The notes: generated by a model from the letters alone, not told the origin. A DNA stretch of 64,000 nucleotides from Enterococcus devriesei (GCF_001885905.1 NZ_JXKM01000005.1:1-64000); one strand, 5' to 3'; positions 43,783 to 52,840 are shown, numbered from the stretch's first letter. A program made the numbers and translations.

Positions 43783-45681
43783 ATGGAGCAAACAAAAATC
43801 AAAGAAGATTTGTACGAAGCCGTCAATGGAGAATGGATCAAAACAGCGGAGATTCCTGCTGATAAGCCAGCAACGGGGGGCTTTCAAGATTTAGTGGATG
43901 GGGTCGATGAATTACTAATGACCGATACGAAAAATATGCAAGCTGGTTCAGCAAAGATCCCTTCGAAGCTGATGCAAGAATACATTGACTATTTCAAATT
44001 AGCCAACGATTACAAAACACGGGATGCTGAAGGTGCAACGCCGATGCTGCCTTTGTTAAAACGCGTTGAAGCGCTACAAGATTTTTCAGATTTGAATCAA
44101 CAATTAAGCTCTTGGGTGTTAGATGGACTGCCTTTACCATTTGGCTTGGATGTCGACGCTGATATGAAAAATGCCAAAGTCAACGCATTGTTTGCCGCTG
44201 CCCCTAGCTTGATCTTACCTGATAAAACCTATTATGAAGCGGATCATCCCCAGGCTCAGCAACTCCTGACAATCTTTAAAGAAATGACGCTGCAATTATT
44301 CGCCTTGGCTGGCTATGATGCTGCTTACGCTGAAAAAATGACCGAAGAGGCCTTGCACTTCGATCAATTACTAGCCCCTCATGTAAAAAGTGCAGAAGAA
44401 AATGCGGATTACAGTAAAATGTACAATCCCGAAAGCGGCGAAGACTTTGTCGCTCACAGCAGCCAGTTGCAACTAAAAGAGCTGATCGAACATTTAATCG
44501 GTGTGCTGCCGGAAAAAATTATTGTGACTGAACCGGCCTATTTCCAAAAGCTGGATGAATTAGTCAATCCCGAAACCTTCCCACTAATGAAAAGCTGGAT
44601 GCTGGTCATGACTTTAAATGCTTTGACCGGTTATCTTAGCGAGGAATTTCGCCAAGTTGGTGGGACTTACGGCCGTGCGCTTTCTGGTGCACCAGAAGCT
44701 CGTCCACAAGAAAAAGCAGCTTATTACCTTGCTTCCGGCCGCTTCGATCAAGTCGTAGGCGATTATTACGGCAAACACTATTTCGGTGAGCAAGCGAAAA
44801 AAGATGTTCGCCAGATGGTGGAAAGTATGGTAGGTATTTATCAGGAACGCTTAAGTCAAAATACTTGGCTTAGTCCTGAGACTCGGGAAAAAGCCATCGT
44901 CAAGCTGAGAACCTTAGGCATCCATGTTGGCTATCCTGATACGATCCCAGCAATCTACAGTCAATTTCATGTCGAAAAAGATCAACCTTTACTACACAAT
45001 GCGTTGCGCTTCAGCCGTTTAAGTCGCGAAGATCAATTTGCAAAATGGAACCAATTGGTGGATCGTGAGGAATGGGAAATGAGCGCCGACACAGTAAATG
45101 CTTATTACCATCCCTTCAGAAATATCATCGTTTTTCCAGCGGCAATTTTACAAGCGCCTTTTTACAGCTTAGAACAATCCAGCAGCCAAAACTTTGGTGG
45201 GATCGGGGCGGTGATCGCTCACGAAATTTCCCACGCCTTCGATAATAACGGTGCGCTATTTGACGAGTTCGGTAATCTAAATAATTGGTGGACCGAGTCT
45301 GACAAAAAACATTTTCAAGCATTAGCCGACGACATGATCGCCGAGTTTGACGGTTTAGAGATCGCTGACGGCAAGGTCAACGGCAAACTAACCGTCTCTG
45401 AAAATATTGCCGATGCTGGCGGATTGAGCTGCGCGCTAGAGGCCGGAAAAAAAGAAGATCAGGTAGATCTTGCCGCCTTCTTTATTAATTGGGCAACGAT
45501 TTGGCGGATGAAAGCTCGCCCAGAGTATACTCAATTATTATTAGCAATCGACGTCCATGCACCAAATAAGTTGCGGGCAAATGTCCAAGTAAAGAATCTA
45601 AAGGACTTTTATCAGACCTTCGACATTCAACCAACAGATGCAATGTACTTAGCACCAGAAAAACGAGTCAGCATTTGGTAA
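43783..45681 (+). CDS. pepO: M13-family endopeptidase PepO
   Basis: Neprilysin-like zinc oligopeptidase without a signal peptide, hence cytoplasmic. The zinc site AHEISHAFDN (HEISH at 480-484) with the downstream ENIADAGG ligand segment, NAYYHPFRN for substrate binding, and the C-terminal VHAPNKLRAN block are intact. About 632 residues, full length. ATG is favoured, ten bases after AGGAG, over a TTG two codons upstream. Confidence 0.94.
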   Translation: MEQTKIKEDLYEAVNGEWIKTAEIPADKPATGGFQDLVDGVDELLMTDTKNMQAGSAKIPSKLMQEYIDYFKLANDYKTRDAEGATPMLPLLKRVEALQDFSDLNQQLSSWVLDGLPLPFGLDVDADMKNAKVNALFAAAPSLILPDKTYYEADHPQAQQLLTIFKEMTLQLFALAGYDAAYAEKMTEEALHFDQLLAPHVKSAEENADYSKMYNPESGEDFVAHSSQLQLKELIEHLIGVLPEKIIVTEPAYFQKLDELVNPETFPLMKSWMLVMTLNALTGYLSEEFRQVGGTYGRALSGAPEARPQEKAAYYLASGRFDQVVGDYYGKHYFGEQAKKDVRQMVESMVGIYQERLSQNTWLSPETREKAIVKLRTLGIHVGYPDTIPAIYSQFHVEKDQPLLHNALRFSRLSREDQFAKWNQLVDREEWEMSADTVNAYYHPFRNIIVFPAAILQAPFYSLEQSSSQNFGGIGAVIAHEISHAFDNNGALFDEFGNLNNWWTESDKKHFQALADDMIAEFDGLEIADGKVNGKLTVSENIADAGGLSCALEAGKKEDQVDLAAFFINWATIWRMKARPEYTQLLLAIDVHAPNKLRANVQVKNLKDFYQTFDIQPTDAMYLAPEKRVSIW

Positions 45682-45696
45682 TTGATTTCTTTACAA

Positions 45697-45735
45697 TAAA
45701 AGAGAGGACTTCAAAAAATGAAGTCCTCTCTTTTT
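45697..45735. terminator. Bidirectional terminator between pepO and the formate/nitrite channel gene
   Basis: AAAAGAGAGGACTTC pairs perfectly with GAAGTCCTCTCTTTT around seven bases. Confidence 0.95.
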
Positions 45736-45743
45736 GTTCGTTT

Positions 45744-46508
45744 CTAATGGCCTTTTTGATACGACATAAAATATGGGAAGGATACAAATGCTACCCCGCC
45801 GACGATGTTGCCAAAATATACGGGAATGATATTTGCCAAGAAGGCTGAAAGTCCAATATGACCTTCAATCATCGCATCAGATAATACAAACATATTAGCG
45901 ACGCTATGCTGGAAGCCTAACAAAACAAAAATCATGATTGGAAACCAAATACCAATCATTTTTCCAGCAGAATCTTTACACCCGTAACTTAACCAAACCC
46001 CTAAGCCAACGAACCAATTACAACCAATCCCAGAGACAAAGGCTTGCAACGGGGTTGCCGCAAGTTTGGCATCTGCCACAACCAACATCTCATGTAGATT
46101 AGCGCCATTTCCGGTTAAGCCAACCACATGACCAAAGAAAAAGGCCACAAAGATTGCTCCAAGCAAATTCGCGAATGTGATGATCAGCCAATTGTTTATT
46201 ACTGCCTGCCAGCCAATTTTTTTATTCAACCAGGCCATCGAGACAGCCACCATGTTTCCTGTAACTAGTTCTCCGCCGGCAAGTAAGATAACAATCAGTC
46301 CAATCGGGAAAACCGAGGCTCCTAATAAAGTTCCCAAAAAACTAAGTTCTTCTGGCGTCGTTGCAACGATTTTCATATAGGACACATAGCCTAATGAGAT
46401 CATCGCTCCTCCAATGAAGCCTAGCAGCACTTTTGCCACTAGATTTTTTTCCACTTTTTCAATACCTTTTTTACTACAAATTTCCGCTGTCTCGCTTGGC
46501 GTATACAT
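45744..46508 (-). CDS. Formate/nitrite transporter (FNT) family channel
   Basis: Aquaporin-fold anion channel with six membrane helices. The FNT signatures GGELVTGNM (loop of helix 3), GIGCNWFVGLG and the central gating histidine in GFQHSVANMF are present. In a fermentative lactic acid bacterium the likely cargo is formate made by pyruvate formate-lyase, though nitrite is possible. The ATG with GGGAG before it is used; an ATG eight codons upstream is also possible. Confidence 0.88.
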   Translation of the reverse strand: MYTPSETAEICSKKGIEKVEKNLVAKVLLGFIGGAMISLGYVSYMKIVATTPEELSFLGTLLGASVFPIGLIVILLAGGELVTGNMVAVSMAWLNKKIGWQAVINNWLIITFANLLGAIFVAFFFGHVVGLTGNGANLHEMLVVADAKLAATPLQAFVSGIGCNWFVGLGVWLSYGCKDSAGKMIGIWFPIMIFVLLGFQHSVANMFVLSDAMIEGHIGLSAFLANIIPVYFGNIVGGVAFVSFPYFMSYQKGH

Positions 46509-46631
46509 GTAACTCCCACTTTCTTCAATCATTTTCTCAATTCATTTCCTTATCTTACTATTTTATTCACAAGTTAAAAAGAGGATTTCCTAAAAAAATA
46601 GCTCATTTTTAACTAGCCCAAAATGAAAAGA

Positions 46632-46660
46632 TTGTTTCCTTTTCATTTCTGTGCTACTAT
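46632..46660 (+). promoter_or_regulatory. Sigma-A promoter for the THF riboswitch/folT unit
   Basis: TTGTTT and TACTAT are separated by 17 bases, just upstream of a GGAGG/CCTCC hairpin and the riboswitch. Confidence 0.65.
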
Positions 46661-46690
46661 TTTTCACGGAGGTCATCCTCCAAAAATAAA

Positions 46691-46806
46691 TCAGAGTAGG
46701 AAATAAAGCGTTAAGTGCTGGAAGGATGGGATGTTGCCTTCTGGACGAAAGACTTAGTCTGCGGTTTTATTTTCGCATTCGCTGCATGAAGATGTAGCAG
46801 CTCTAT
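46691..46806 (+). promoter_or_regulatory. Tetrahydrofolate (THF-I) riboswitch
   Basis: The conserved core is read directly: AGAGTAG, GCGTTAAGTG, GGATGGGATGTTGCC, GACGAAAG, TGCGGT and TCGCATTCGCTGC in the order and spacing of the folT-type THF riboswitch, with P2 formed by GAAATAAA and TTTTATTTTC. A GCTGC...GCAGC hairpin and the AAGGAG ribosome binding site follow at once, so control is probably by ribosome-site access. Confidence 0.93.
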
Positions 46807-46821
46807 AAGGAGATGCTAGGA

Positions 46822-47352
46822 ATGAAGAAACACCTCGATGCTAGAAGCATCACAACGATGGCGCTTTTGATCGCCATGATGGTCACTTTGTCTCGCCTAT
46901 TAGGAATCGAGACGCAATTTCTCAAAGTCAGTTTTACCTTTATCCCAGAGATTATTATGGGCATGCTATTCGGCCCATTTTGGACAGGGATTGGTTCGGT
47001 GATTGCTGATTTTATTGGAATGTCGCTTTTTGCTAAAGCACCGTTTTTTATCGGCTTTACCATTAATGCCTTTCTTGAAGGAGCGATCTATGGCTACTTC
47101 TTTTATAAGAAAGAGATTACTTGGAAAAACTCGATCCAATCGGTTCTCGTTACTACGATCGTGATCAACTTGATCTTAACCCCCCTGTGGCTGGCAATGA
47201 TGTATCATGTCCCACTAAATAGCTGGGTGATTTGGGCACCACGCCTAATCAAGACCGTGATCTGGATTCCAATCCAAGCGATCATTACCTATTTCTTAGG
47301 TGGCGTATTACCTTATAAACGCTGGGTAGCAAACTTCAAGCGCGCCCATTAA
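46822..47352 (+). CDS. folT: Folate ECF transporter substrate-binding component
   Basis: S-component of an energy-coupling-factor transporter, with six membrane segments over about 176 residues and the ARSITTMALLIAM start used to contact the ECF module. The THF riboswitch directly upstream identifies folate as cargo. The ATG nine bases after AAGGAG is used; the ATG that abuts the site is less likely. The shared EcfA/A'/T genes must lie elsewhere. Confidence 0.93.
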   Translation: MKKHLDARSITTMALLIAMMVTLSRLLGIETQFLKVSFTFIPEIIMGMLFGPFWTGIGSVIADFIGMSLFAKAPFFIGFTINAFLEGAIYGYFFYKKEITWKNSIQSVLVTTIVINLILTPLWLAMMYHVPLNSWVIWAPRLIKTVIWIPIQAIITYFLGGVLPYKRWVANFKRAH

Positions 47353-47412
47353 TCTTTGAGAAATAGTTACGTTATTATTTTGTAGTTATTTCTTTCACAC
47401 AAAGAATCCCTT

Positions 47413-47449
47413 AAAAGACTTGGCTCAATTTGAGTACAAGTCTTTTTTT
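47413..47449 (+). terminator. Terminator after folT
   Basis: AAAAGACTTG pairs with CAAGTCTTTT around a 14-base loop, followed by a T run. Confidence 0.85.
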
Positions 47450-47536
47450 GTATTTATTTTTACAAGCATAAAAATCGCTATTGGTTATGGAAAGCGCTAT
47501 GATTGAAAAAATTTTAACAAGAAAGCTGGGAGAAAC

Positions 47537-48436
47537 ATGAAAAACTCTGAGATTTTACTCGTCCCTAAAGACCGTTCCCTTTATTTTTTCCCTGCCTTAT
47601 CAGATATTGCTGTTTGTTCAGGGAAAGAGCTACTTACAGCCAGTAATGATTATCTCCGCACGTACTTGAAAGACTTTCAATTAATTATATTTTTAGACTA
47701 TGCTTTTGATCCAGCGATGGCCGCACGCATTCGCCCCTTTACCAATGCCAAAATCGTTCTGTTTTTCTGGAACCACTTTAAGCTGGAACATTATCGCTTA
47801 TTGAACGCCGCGCAAAAGGAACCGGCGATTGATGAAATCTATCACTTTGATCCATTAGAAGCCCGGGATCTTGGGCTAATTCACAATAGCTCCTTTTACA
47901 CTTGTTCAGTGGGAAGTCCTTTACAACATTGTGATTACGATATTTTCTTCGGCGCCAATGACAATGGCCGCAAAGAACAAGCCTTAGAATTAAAGAAACG
48001 CTTTGAAGCGTTGGGGCTTTCGACGTACTATCACATCTTGCCAAAGCGGGGAAATGAGCAGGCCGGTTATTTGCCTTACGAAGATTATCTGAAACTCGTT
48101 AAAAATAGCACCAGTATTTTAGAAATATTACGGGCTGGTCAATACGGTGTAACCCTAAGAACCTTTGAGTCGCTCTTCTTGCAAAAAAAGTTAGTCACCG
48201 CCAATGAGATGCTGCCCTTTTATCATCTGTATGATCCCCGCAATATGTTTCTGATCACTCCCGATTTAAGCAAACTGACGGCATTTTTAAATATTCCTTA
48301 TCAACCCGCCGACAAAACGCTCTTGGATTTTTTTGAGGCCGAAACTTGGGCCCGCCGCTTCGTAGACTATGATCCGAAAGTTTTTGCCGAATATGAATAC
48401 TATCCCGAATTGATGGAGCATGAGAGCGCGTTGTAA
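47537..48436 (+). CDS. Putative GT-B-like glycosyltransferase or polysaccharide-biosynthesis protein
   Basis: A 299-residue soluble protein that I place only tentatively. The C-terminal half has the layout of a GT-B nucleotide-sugar domain: a DIFFGANDNGRKEQAL strand-helix, LPYEDYLKLVKNSTSILEI, then GVTLRTFESLFLQKKLVT, in which a Glu follows the Arg/Thr pair as in many sugar transferases. No membrane segment is present. It stands alone behind the folT terminator with a GAAAGC-rich promoter region and no polysaccharide cluster around it. Confidence 0.55.
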   Translation: MKNSEILLVPKDRSLYFFPALSDIAVCSGKELLTASNDYLRTYLKDFQLIIFLDYAFDPAMAARIRPFTNAKIVLFFWNHFKLEHYRLLNAAQKEPAIDEIYHFDPLEARDLGLIHNSSFYTCSVGSPLQHCDYDIFFGANDNGRKEQALELKKRFEALGLSTYYHILPKRGNEQAGYLPYEDYLKLVKNSTSILEILRAGQYGVTLRTFESLFLQKKLVTANEMLPFYHLYDPRNMFLITPDLSKLTAFLNIPYQPADKTLLDFFEAETWARRFVDYDPKVFAEYEYYPELMEHESAL

Positions 48437-48446
48437 AGGAGACAAA

Positions 48447-48490
48447 AAAATAGCTCGGACTTTTCATATAGAAAGGTTCGAGCTATTTTT
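48447..48490. terminator. Bidirectional terminator between the GT-B-like gene and efp
   Basis: AAATAGCTCG pairs with CGAGCTATTT with an imperfect upper stem, flanked by A and T runs. Confidence 0.88.
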
Positions 48491-48494
48491 CAAA

Positions 48495-49058
48495 TTATTT
48501 ATTCGCGCGTTTTTGATACGTACCTTCTGTTGTATTGATTTCCAGCATTTCGCCTTCTTCAATAAAATCAGGAACGTTCACAACTAGGCCGGTTTCCATT
48601 GTTGCTGGTTTGCCTGAGCCTGTAACTGTTGCGCCCTTGATTGAAGGTTGTGTTTCAACTACTTTCAGGACCACTGTTGTTGGCGGTGTTAAACCAATTA
48701 CCTCGTCACCGTAGAATTGAATTTTTACTTCCATGTTTTCAAGTAGATATTTCATTTCCGCTTCGATTGTTGAAATTGGTAATTCATATTGTTCATAGGT
48801 TTCAAGGTCCATGAAGATTGCCACATCATCTTGGCTGTATAAATATTGAACCGCTTTTGTTTCCATCATCGCTTTTTCAAATTTTTCATCAGGACGGAAA
48901 GTTGTGTCATACGTTGAACCTGAGCGAACATCACGTAGTTTCATTCGCATAACTGTATTTCCCTTACCTGGTTTGTGGTGGCTGGCATCTAGAACTTTGA
49001 TCAATTTTCCGTCTTGAATAAACGTCATACCGGCACGTAAATCGCTTGCTGCAATCAT
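48495..49058 (-). CDS. efp: Translation elongation factor P
   Basis: Ribosome-binding factor that relieves stalling at polyproline. The N-terminal KOW-like domain carries the modifiable lysine in [10 protein letters not shown] (about residue 32), and the two OB domains follow, ending with the GTYQKRANK tail. 187 residues, complete. The usual modifying enzymes are not in the window. Confidence 0.96.
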   Translation of the reverse strand: MIAASDLRAGMTFIQDGKLIKVLDASHHKPGKGNTVMRMKLRDVRSGSTYDTTFRPDEKFEKAMMETKAVQYLYSQDDVAIFMDLETYEQYELPISTIEAEMKYLLENMEVKIQFYGDEVIGLTPPTTVVLKVVETQPSIKGATVTGSGKPATMETGLVVNVPDFIEEGEMLEINTTEGTYQKRANK

Positions 49059-49182
49059 GAATAAACACTCCTTGTTCTTAATTAATTTTTATTTTTTTAG
49101 AATTTCTTTGATTCTTCTACTGATTAAAAAATTCATTTTCAGTCAAAAAATCGTCTTCTACTACATAAAATGAACCTCATTC

Positions 49183-49188
49183 ATTGTA
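49183..49188 (-). promoter_or_regulatory. Extended -10 promoter for efp
   Basis: The minus strand reads TGCTACAAT, a TGn-extended -10, about 125 bases before the start codon. The leader between them contains no clear hairpin. Confidence 0.4.
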
Positions 49189-49243
49189 GCAAATAACCCT
49201 TTCAGTTACTAGGAAAAAATTGCTTGTCTAAACTGTTAGTAAA

Positions 49244-49909
49244 TCATTTTACTGCTCGTACTCGGAAAAATTTTCGTTTAGGCAGTTGATTCAAGGTCAC
49301 TTCTAACGAGGGGCCCATTACTAATAGAACGATCAACGTTCCCAAACCGATGTGACCGCCTAATAAAAAGCCCGTTAAGAAAAAAGTCGCGTCCAATAGA
49401 ATCCTCGCCGTCTTAACCGTGCTGTGCAATCCTCGCTTGATCAGAATCATTAATGATTCATAGGCAGCCGAACCCGCATCGGCTAATAAATAGATTCCTG
49501 TCCCAATCCCAAAAACAATTGATCCTAAAATGATCGAAGGATATTCCGTTCCCTTTGGAATCTGATGCAGCAGTCCTAGCCAATCCAACAAGTTTAGACA
49601 AAAGCCCAAACCAAAACTATTGATCAGACTGCCAAAGCCGATCATCTTGCGATCATAGAAAAAAATAATCACTAAAACGATTCCATTAAACAGCATACTT
49701 ATCGTTCCAAATTTCAAGGATACGTGCTGTAGAATTCCTAATACTAAGGTACTAATAGCGTCAGCACCTAACCCACTGACCACGATCAAGCGCACGCCAA
49801 TTGCCGCGATAAAGGTTCCTATCAGTGCGAATAATAATTGTTTCCCTACTTTTGCTTTAATCGGTGACTCCTCACTTCCATTTTTTATGTCTAACCTTTC
49901 TAAAACCAA
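49244..49909 (-). CDS. YczE-like integral membrane protein
   Basis: About 220 residues with five hydrophobic segments and the family features GLGADAIST, GTGIYLLADAGSAAYESLM and a basic C-terminus. YczE-type proteins are linked to lipopeptide production in Bacillus, but no activity is known. The start is unclear: the first usable codon after the upstream terminator is TTG at 49909 with no ribosome binding site, while GTGAGGAG points to an ATT or leads into an 11-codon out-of-frame reading. Counted as a real gene on the basis of the conserved protein. Confidence 0.75.
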   Translation of the reverse strand: MVLERLDIKNGSEESPIKAKVGKQLLFALIGTFIAAIGVRLIVVSGLGADAISTLVLGILQHVSLKFGTISMLFNGIVLVIIFFYDRKMIGFGSLINSFGLGFCLNLLDWLGLLHQIPKGTEYPSIILGSIVFGIGTGIYLLADAGSAAYESLMILIKRGLHSTVKTARILLDATFFLTGFLLGGHIGLGTLIVLLVMGPSLEVTLNQLPKRKFFRVRAVK

Positions 49910-49917
49910 AAAACGGC

Positions 49918-49952
49918 AAAAGAAAGGCATCAAACAAGGTATGTTTGATGCC
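49918..49952 (-). terminator. Terminator after the HD-domain gene
   Basis: GGCATCAAAC pairs with GTTTGATGCC around seven bases; on the minus strand TTTCTTTT follows. It lies between the HD gene and the YczE-like gene. Confidence 0.85.
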
Positions 49953-49964
49953 TGAAATTTTATC

Positions 49965-50462
49965 CTAGTTCCATTCTTTCTTAAAACGTGCTTTGTAGGC
50001 GTTGAAACGGTCAACTAATGGAACTGCCGCTTCTTTGATGGCACAATATTTATCAACCATCGTTACGATGTAGCCTTCTTTATATTTCGGAGGAGTAATC
50101 GTTGCGCCCCACATATGCTTAATAATGATGTCTCGTTCAAGGTCGGATAAGTCCGTGATTTTTTCTGCGTTTTTAACCGCGATACGGGGATGCATGTAAG
50201 CATGCGATCCTTCATCAAATTTCGTTGTCCGCCAATCGTAGTAGAACAAATCATGAAGCAAACCGGCACGAGCAGTTGCTCTTGCATCGCCATTAAATTG
50301 TTTTGCTAATTTATAACTATTAAATGAAACACTGATTGAGTGTTCCAAACGAGTTGAATTCATATGTTGGGTATAATTTGCTAATTTTTGGACTTCTTCG
50401 GTAGCTAGTAAATCCTCAATATAAGAAACGTATTCCTCGTCATCACGCCAGTTTTCGGTCAT
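49965..50462 (-). CDS. HD-domain phosphohydrolase
   Basis: Metal-dependent phosphohydrolase of the YedJ-like class. HD-motif residues are visible: His in RLEHSISVSF, the HD pair in LLHDLFYYDW, a further His in HAYMHPRIAV and Asp in MVDKYCA. 165 residues. AAGGGG lies ten bases before the ATG and an extended -10 promoter further upstream. Substrate unknown. Confidence 0.85.
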   Translation of the reverse strand: MTENWRDDEEYVSYIEDLLATEEVQKLANYTQHMNSTRLEHSISVSFNSYKLAKQFNGDARATARAGLLHDLFYYDWRTTKFDEGSHAYMHPRIAVKNAEKITDLSDLERDIIIKHMWGATITPPKYKEGYIVTMVDKYCAIKEAAVPLVDRFNAYKARFKKEWN

Positions 50463-50497
50463 GGATATAAAGCCCCTTTTCTTTGTCTCTGTCGCAT

Positions 50498-50503
50498 ATT
50501 ATA
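50498..50503 (-). promoter_or_regulatory. Extended -10 promoter for the HD-domain gene
   Basis: The minus strand reads TGCTATAAT, a perfect -10 with TGn extension, about 36 bases before the start. Confidence 0.55.
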
Positions 50504-50591
50504 GCACGTCTCAGAAAAGTTGGATAGGCTTCCAAGAGGAGATTGTTGAAGTTTAACAGTTCCTTAATAACAGTTGCCAAATGGTAAAGAC

Positions 50592-51353
50592 TTATTCAAG
50601 TAAATGGAACATCAGGATGCCCGCTGCGATTCCCACGTTCAAAGATTCTGCTTGTCCTTTAATAGGAATATACAGATTTTGATCGGTCAGCGTTAGTAAT
50701 TCCGATGTCATTCCTTGCCCTTCGTTGCCCATTATCAAAGCAAAATCTGACAGTCTTTCAACAGCTAAATATTCTTTTGCTGCTTTATCTAGGGCTGTTC
50801 CAAAAACTTTTTTCCCAGCTTGCTGCATCATTGGAACGATTTCCAATAGATCGCCGCTTTTAACCGATAAATGGTACAAGCTTCCTTGGGTGCTGCGCAG
50901 TGTTTTTTCATTGTATAGATCCGCACTCCCTTGACCTAAAACCACACCAGCAAAACCAGCCGCATCCGCCGTGCGAATCATCGTTCCAACATTTCCCGGG
51001 TCCTGTACATGATCCAAAAGTAGCCAAGCGCCAGCAAAAGCCTCAGACTGTTCCTTCGGCATTTCTGCTACGGCGATCATTCCCTGTGGTGTTGGTTGCG
51101 TCGTTAAGGCCTTTAACACCTCATCGGAAACTAAATAATAATCAGTCAAATACTCTTCAATCCAATCCGACCATTCCTTTAATCCCCGCTGACTGATAAA
51201 AATTTCTCGTAAGACTACCTTAGCCTTCACCGCTTCTTGAATTAAGTGAAAACCTTCCAATAGGTAGGTCTGCGTTTGTTGACGATATTTTTTTTGCTGC
51301 AACTTTTTGGTTGCTTTGATTAATTCATTTTTACTTGATTGGATTTCTTTCAA
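50592..51353 (-). CDS. TrmH/SpoU-family RNA 2'-O-methyltransferase
   Basis: SPOUT-fold rRNA/tRNA methyltransferase. An N-terminal substrate-binding domain (about 1-95) precedes the SpoU domain with motif 1 LLLDHVQDPGNVGTMIRTADAAGF, motif 2 LIMGNEGQGM and motif 3 IPIKGQAESLNVGIAAGI, all intact. 253 residues, similar to YsgA of Bacillus. The target nucleotide is not predictable. Confidence 0.92.
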   Translation of the reverse strand: MKEIQSSKNELIKATKKLQQKKYRQQTQTYLLEGFHLIQEAVKAKVVLREIFISQRGLKEWSDWIEEYLTDYYLVSDEVLKALTTQPTPQGMIAVAEMPKEQSEAFAGAWLLLDHVQDPGNVGTMIRTADAAGFAGVVLGQGSADLYNEKTLRSTQGSLYHLSVKSGDLLEIVPMMQQAGKKVFGTALDKAAKEYLAVERLSDFALIMGNEGQGMTSELLTLTDQNLYIPIKGQAESLNVGIAAGILMFHLLE

Positions 51354-51399
51354 GCTGTCACCTCATTTAATTTGTCTACGCTGTCTTTCTCCGTCTGTC

Positions 51400-51446
51400 A
51401 TTATAGCACGCGAATTCTTGTAAGAACTAGTAAAACTCGTTATCAT
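51400..51446. promoter_or_regulatory. Divergent overlapping promoters of the RNA methyltransferase and acylphosphatase genes
   Basis: Minus strand: TGCTATAAT (extended -10, 51400-51408). Plus strand: TTGTAA (51418-51423), 17-base spacer, TATCAT (51441-51446). The two promoter regions face away from each other and share the -35 area, so polymerase binding may be mutually exclusive. Confidence 0.6.
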
Positions 51447-51482
51447 GTAAGGTAAGAAAATATTTAATAGGAGGTTTTTCTA

Positions 51483-51755
51483 ATGAAGATGCACTTAAAT
51501 GTAACTGGACGCGTTCAAGGCGTCGGCTTTCGCTATACAACCTATCAAATCGCGATTGAAATCGGCTTAACGGGTACGGTTAAAAATGAAGATGATGGCA
51601 GCGTAACGATCGAAGCAGTCGGTACGAAAGAACAATTAGACGAGTTTCTAGAAAAATTAAATAAACCGAAAAATTCATTTGCCCGTGTCGATCATATCCA
51701 GCAATACGAAGATCCAAGCATCACCGATTTTAAACAGTTTAAGGTCGTCTATTAA
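51483..51755 (+). CDS. acyP: Acylphosphatase
   Basis: Small enzyme hydrolysing acyl phosphates. The signature VTGRVQGVGFRYTTYQIA (about 7-24) contains the catalytic Arg, and the catalytic Asn lies in GTVKNEDDGSVTIEA (about 36-50). 90 residues, complete, with AGGAGG before the ATG. This is a conserved neighbour pair with the RNA methyltransferase and yidC in Firmicutes. Confidence 0.95.
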   Translation: MKMHLNVTGRVQGVGFRYTTYQIAIEIGLTGTVKNEDDGSVTIEAVGTKEQLDEFLEKLNKPKNSFARVDHIQQYEDPSITDFKQFKVVY

Positions 51756-51791
51756 AAAATTGACAAGGTTCTCTGCTTTTTCCGAATTAGA

Positions 51792-51820
51792 TTGAAAAGG
51801 CTTGGGTTATCTAGTATAGT
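51792..51820 (+). promoter_or_regulatory. Sigma-A promoter for yidC
   Basis: TTGAAA and TATAGT separated by exactly 17 bases, 40 bases before the start codon. Confidence 0.75.
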
Positions 51821-51859
51821 AATTCCTGTATAAATTTTTATTAGCAGAGGAAGAAATAA

Positions 51860-52801
51860 ATGAATAAATTTAAAAATTGGCTTTTAGGTTCGGGGCTTTT
51901 AGGTGCCGTTATCCTACTTTCAGGCTGTGTCCGCTCAGATAAAAACGGAAACCCGGATACATCCGGTCTCGTTTATCGGATGTTAGTTGTTCCCTTAGAA
52001 AACTTTCTAAATTGGATGGTCCAAAATTTCAATTGGTCTTACGGTTTGGCGATTATTGTCTTAACAATCATCGTTCGTTTGGTTATCATGCCTTTAGGGA
52101 TCAATCAATCGAAGAAATCTTTGATCCAATCAGAAAAAATGCAATCGATCAAACCACAAATTGATGCTGCACAAGCAAAAGTTAAAGCGGCGTCAAACCA
52201 AGAAGAACAAATGGAAGCACAGCGTGAAATGCAAGCTGTCTACAAAGAAAACAACGTCAGCATGATGGGTGGCATGGGCTGTCTGCCGCTACTGATCCAA
52301 ATGCCGATTTTCTCTGCTTTGTATTACACAGCACGTTTCTCTGAAGGCATTCAACACTCGACCTTCATCGGCATCGATTTGGCAAAACCAAGTTATATTT
52401 TAGTAGCTGTTGTCGGGGTCGCATACTTGTTGCAAGGGTATATTTCACTCATCGGAATTCCTGAAGAACAAAAGAAAACGATGCGCAGCATGATGATCGC
52501 TTCGCCTCTTATGATCGTCTTCATGTCCTTCACTTCTCCAGCCGGAGTTGCGTTGTACTGGGTAGTCGGCGGGATCTTCAGTTGTATCCAAACCTTTATC
52601 ACAAACGTTTTGATGCGCCCACGGATCAAAGCACAGATCCAAGAAGAGCTTAAAAAGAATCCACCAAAACAAGTGGTGACAAAGCCAATCAAACAAGCTG
52701 AACCGATCAATCCAAAACAAGTCAATCAACCTAAGAACCAAAATAAAAACCATAATAATAAAAACAACAGCGGACGAAACGCTGGCAAACAACGTAAATA
52801 A
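51860..52801 (+). CDS. yidC: Membrane protein insertase YidC/OxaA
   Basis: Inserts and folds membrane proteins with or without the Sec translocon. A lipoprotein signal peptide ends LLSGC (Cys23); five membrane segments follow, with the cytoplasmic coiled hairpin between the first two (about 95-140), the conserved basic Arg in IIVRLVIMPLG, and a Lys/Asn-rich C-terminal tail that can bind ribosomes. 313 residues; normal for the Gram-positive SpoIIIJ/YqjG type. Confidence 0.95.
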   Translation: MNKFKNWLLGSGLLGAVILLSGCVRSDKNGNPDTSGLVYRMLVVPLENFLNWMVQNFNWSYGLAIIVLTIIVRLVIMPLGINQSKKSLIQSEKMQSIKPQIDAAQAKVKAASNQEEQMEAQREMQAVYKENNVSMMGGMGCLPLLIQMPIFSALYYTARFSEGIQHSTFIGIDLAKPSYILVAVVGVAYLLQGYISLIGIPEEQKKTMRSMMIASPLMIVFMSFTSPAGVALYWVVGGIFSCIQTFITNVLMRPRIKAQIQEELKKNPPKQVVTKPIKQAEPINPKQVNQPKNQNKNHNNKNNSGRNAGKQRK

Positions 52802-52840
52802 AAGTAAAAACCATCGCTCTTCGGCGATGGTTTTTACTTT
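52802..52840. terminator. Bidirectional terminator between yidC and the exporter operon
   Basis: AAGTAAAAACCATCGC pairs perfectly with GCGATGGTTTTTACTT around TCTTCG. Confidence 0.95.

Noticed and set aside
47486-47500. GGAAAGCGCTATGA as a cre site before the GT-B-like gene
   Set aside because: Three of fourteen consensus positions differ, including the terminal C; too weak to call.
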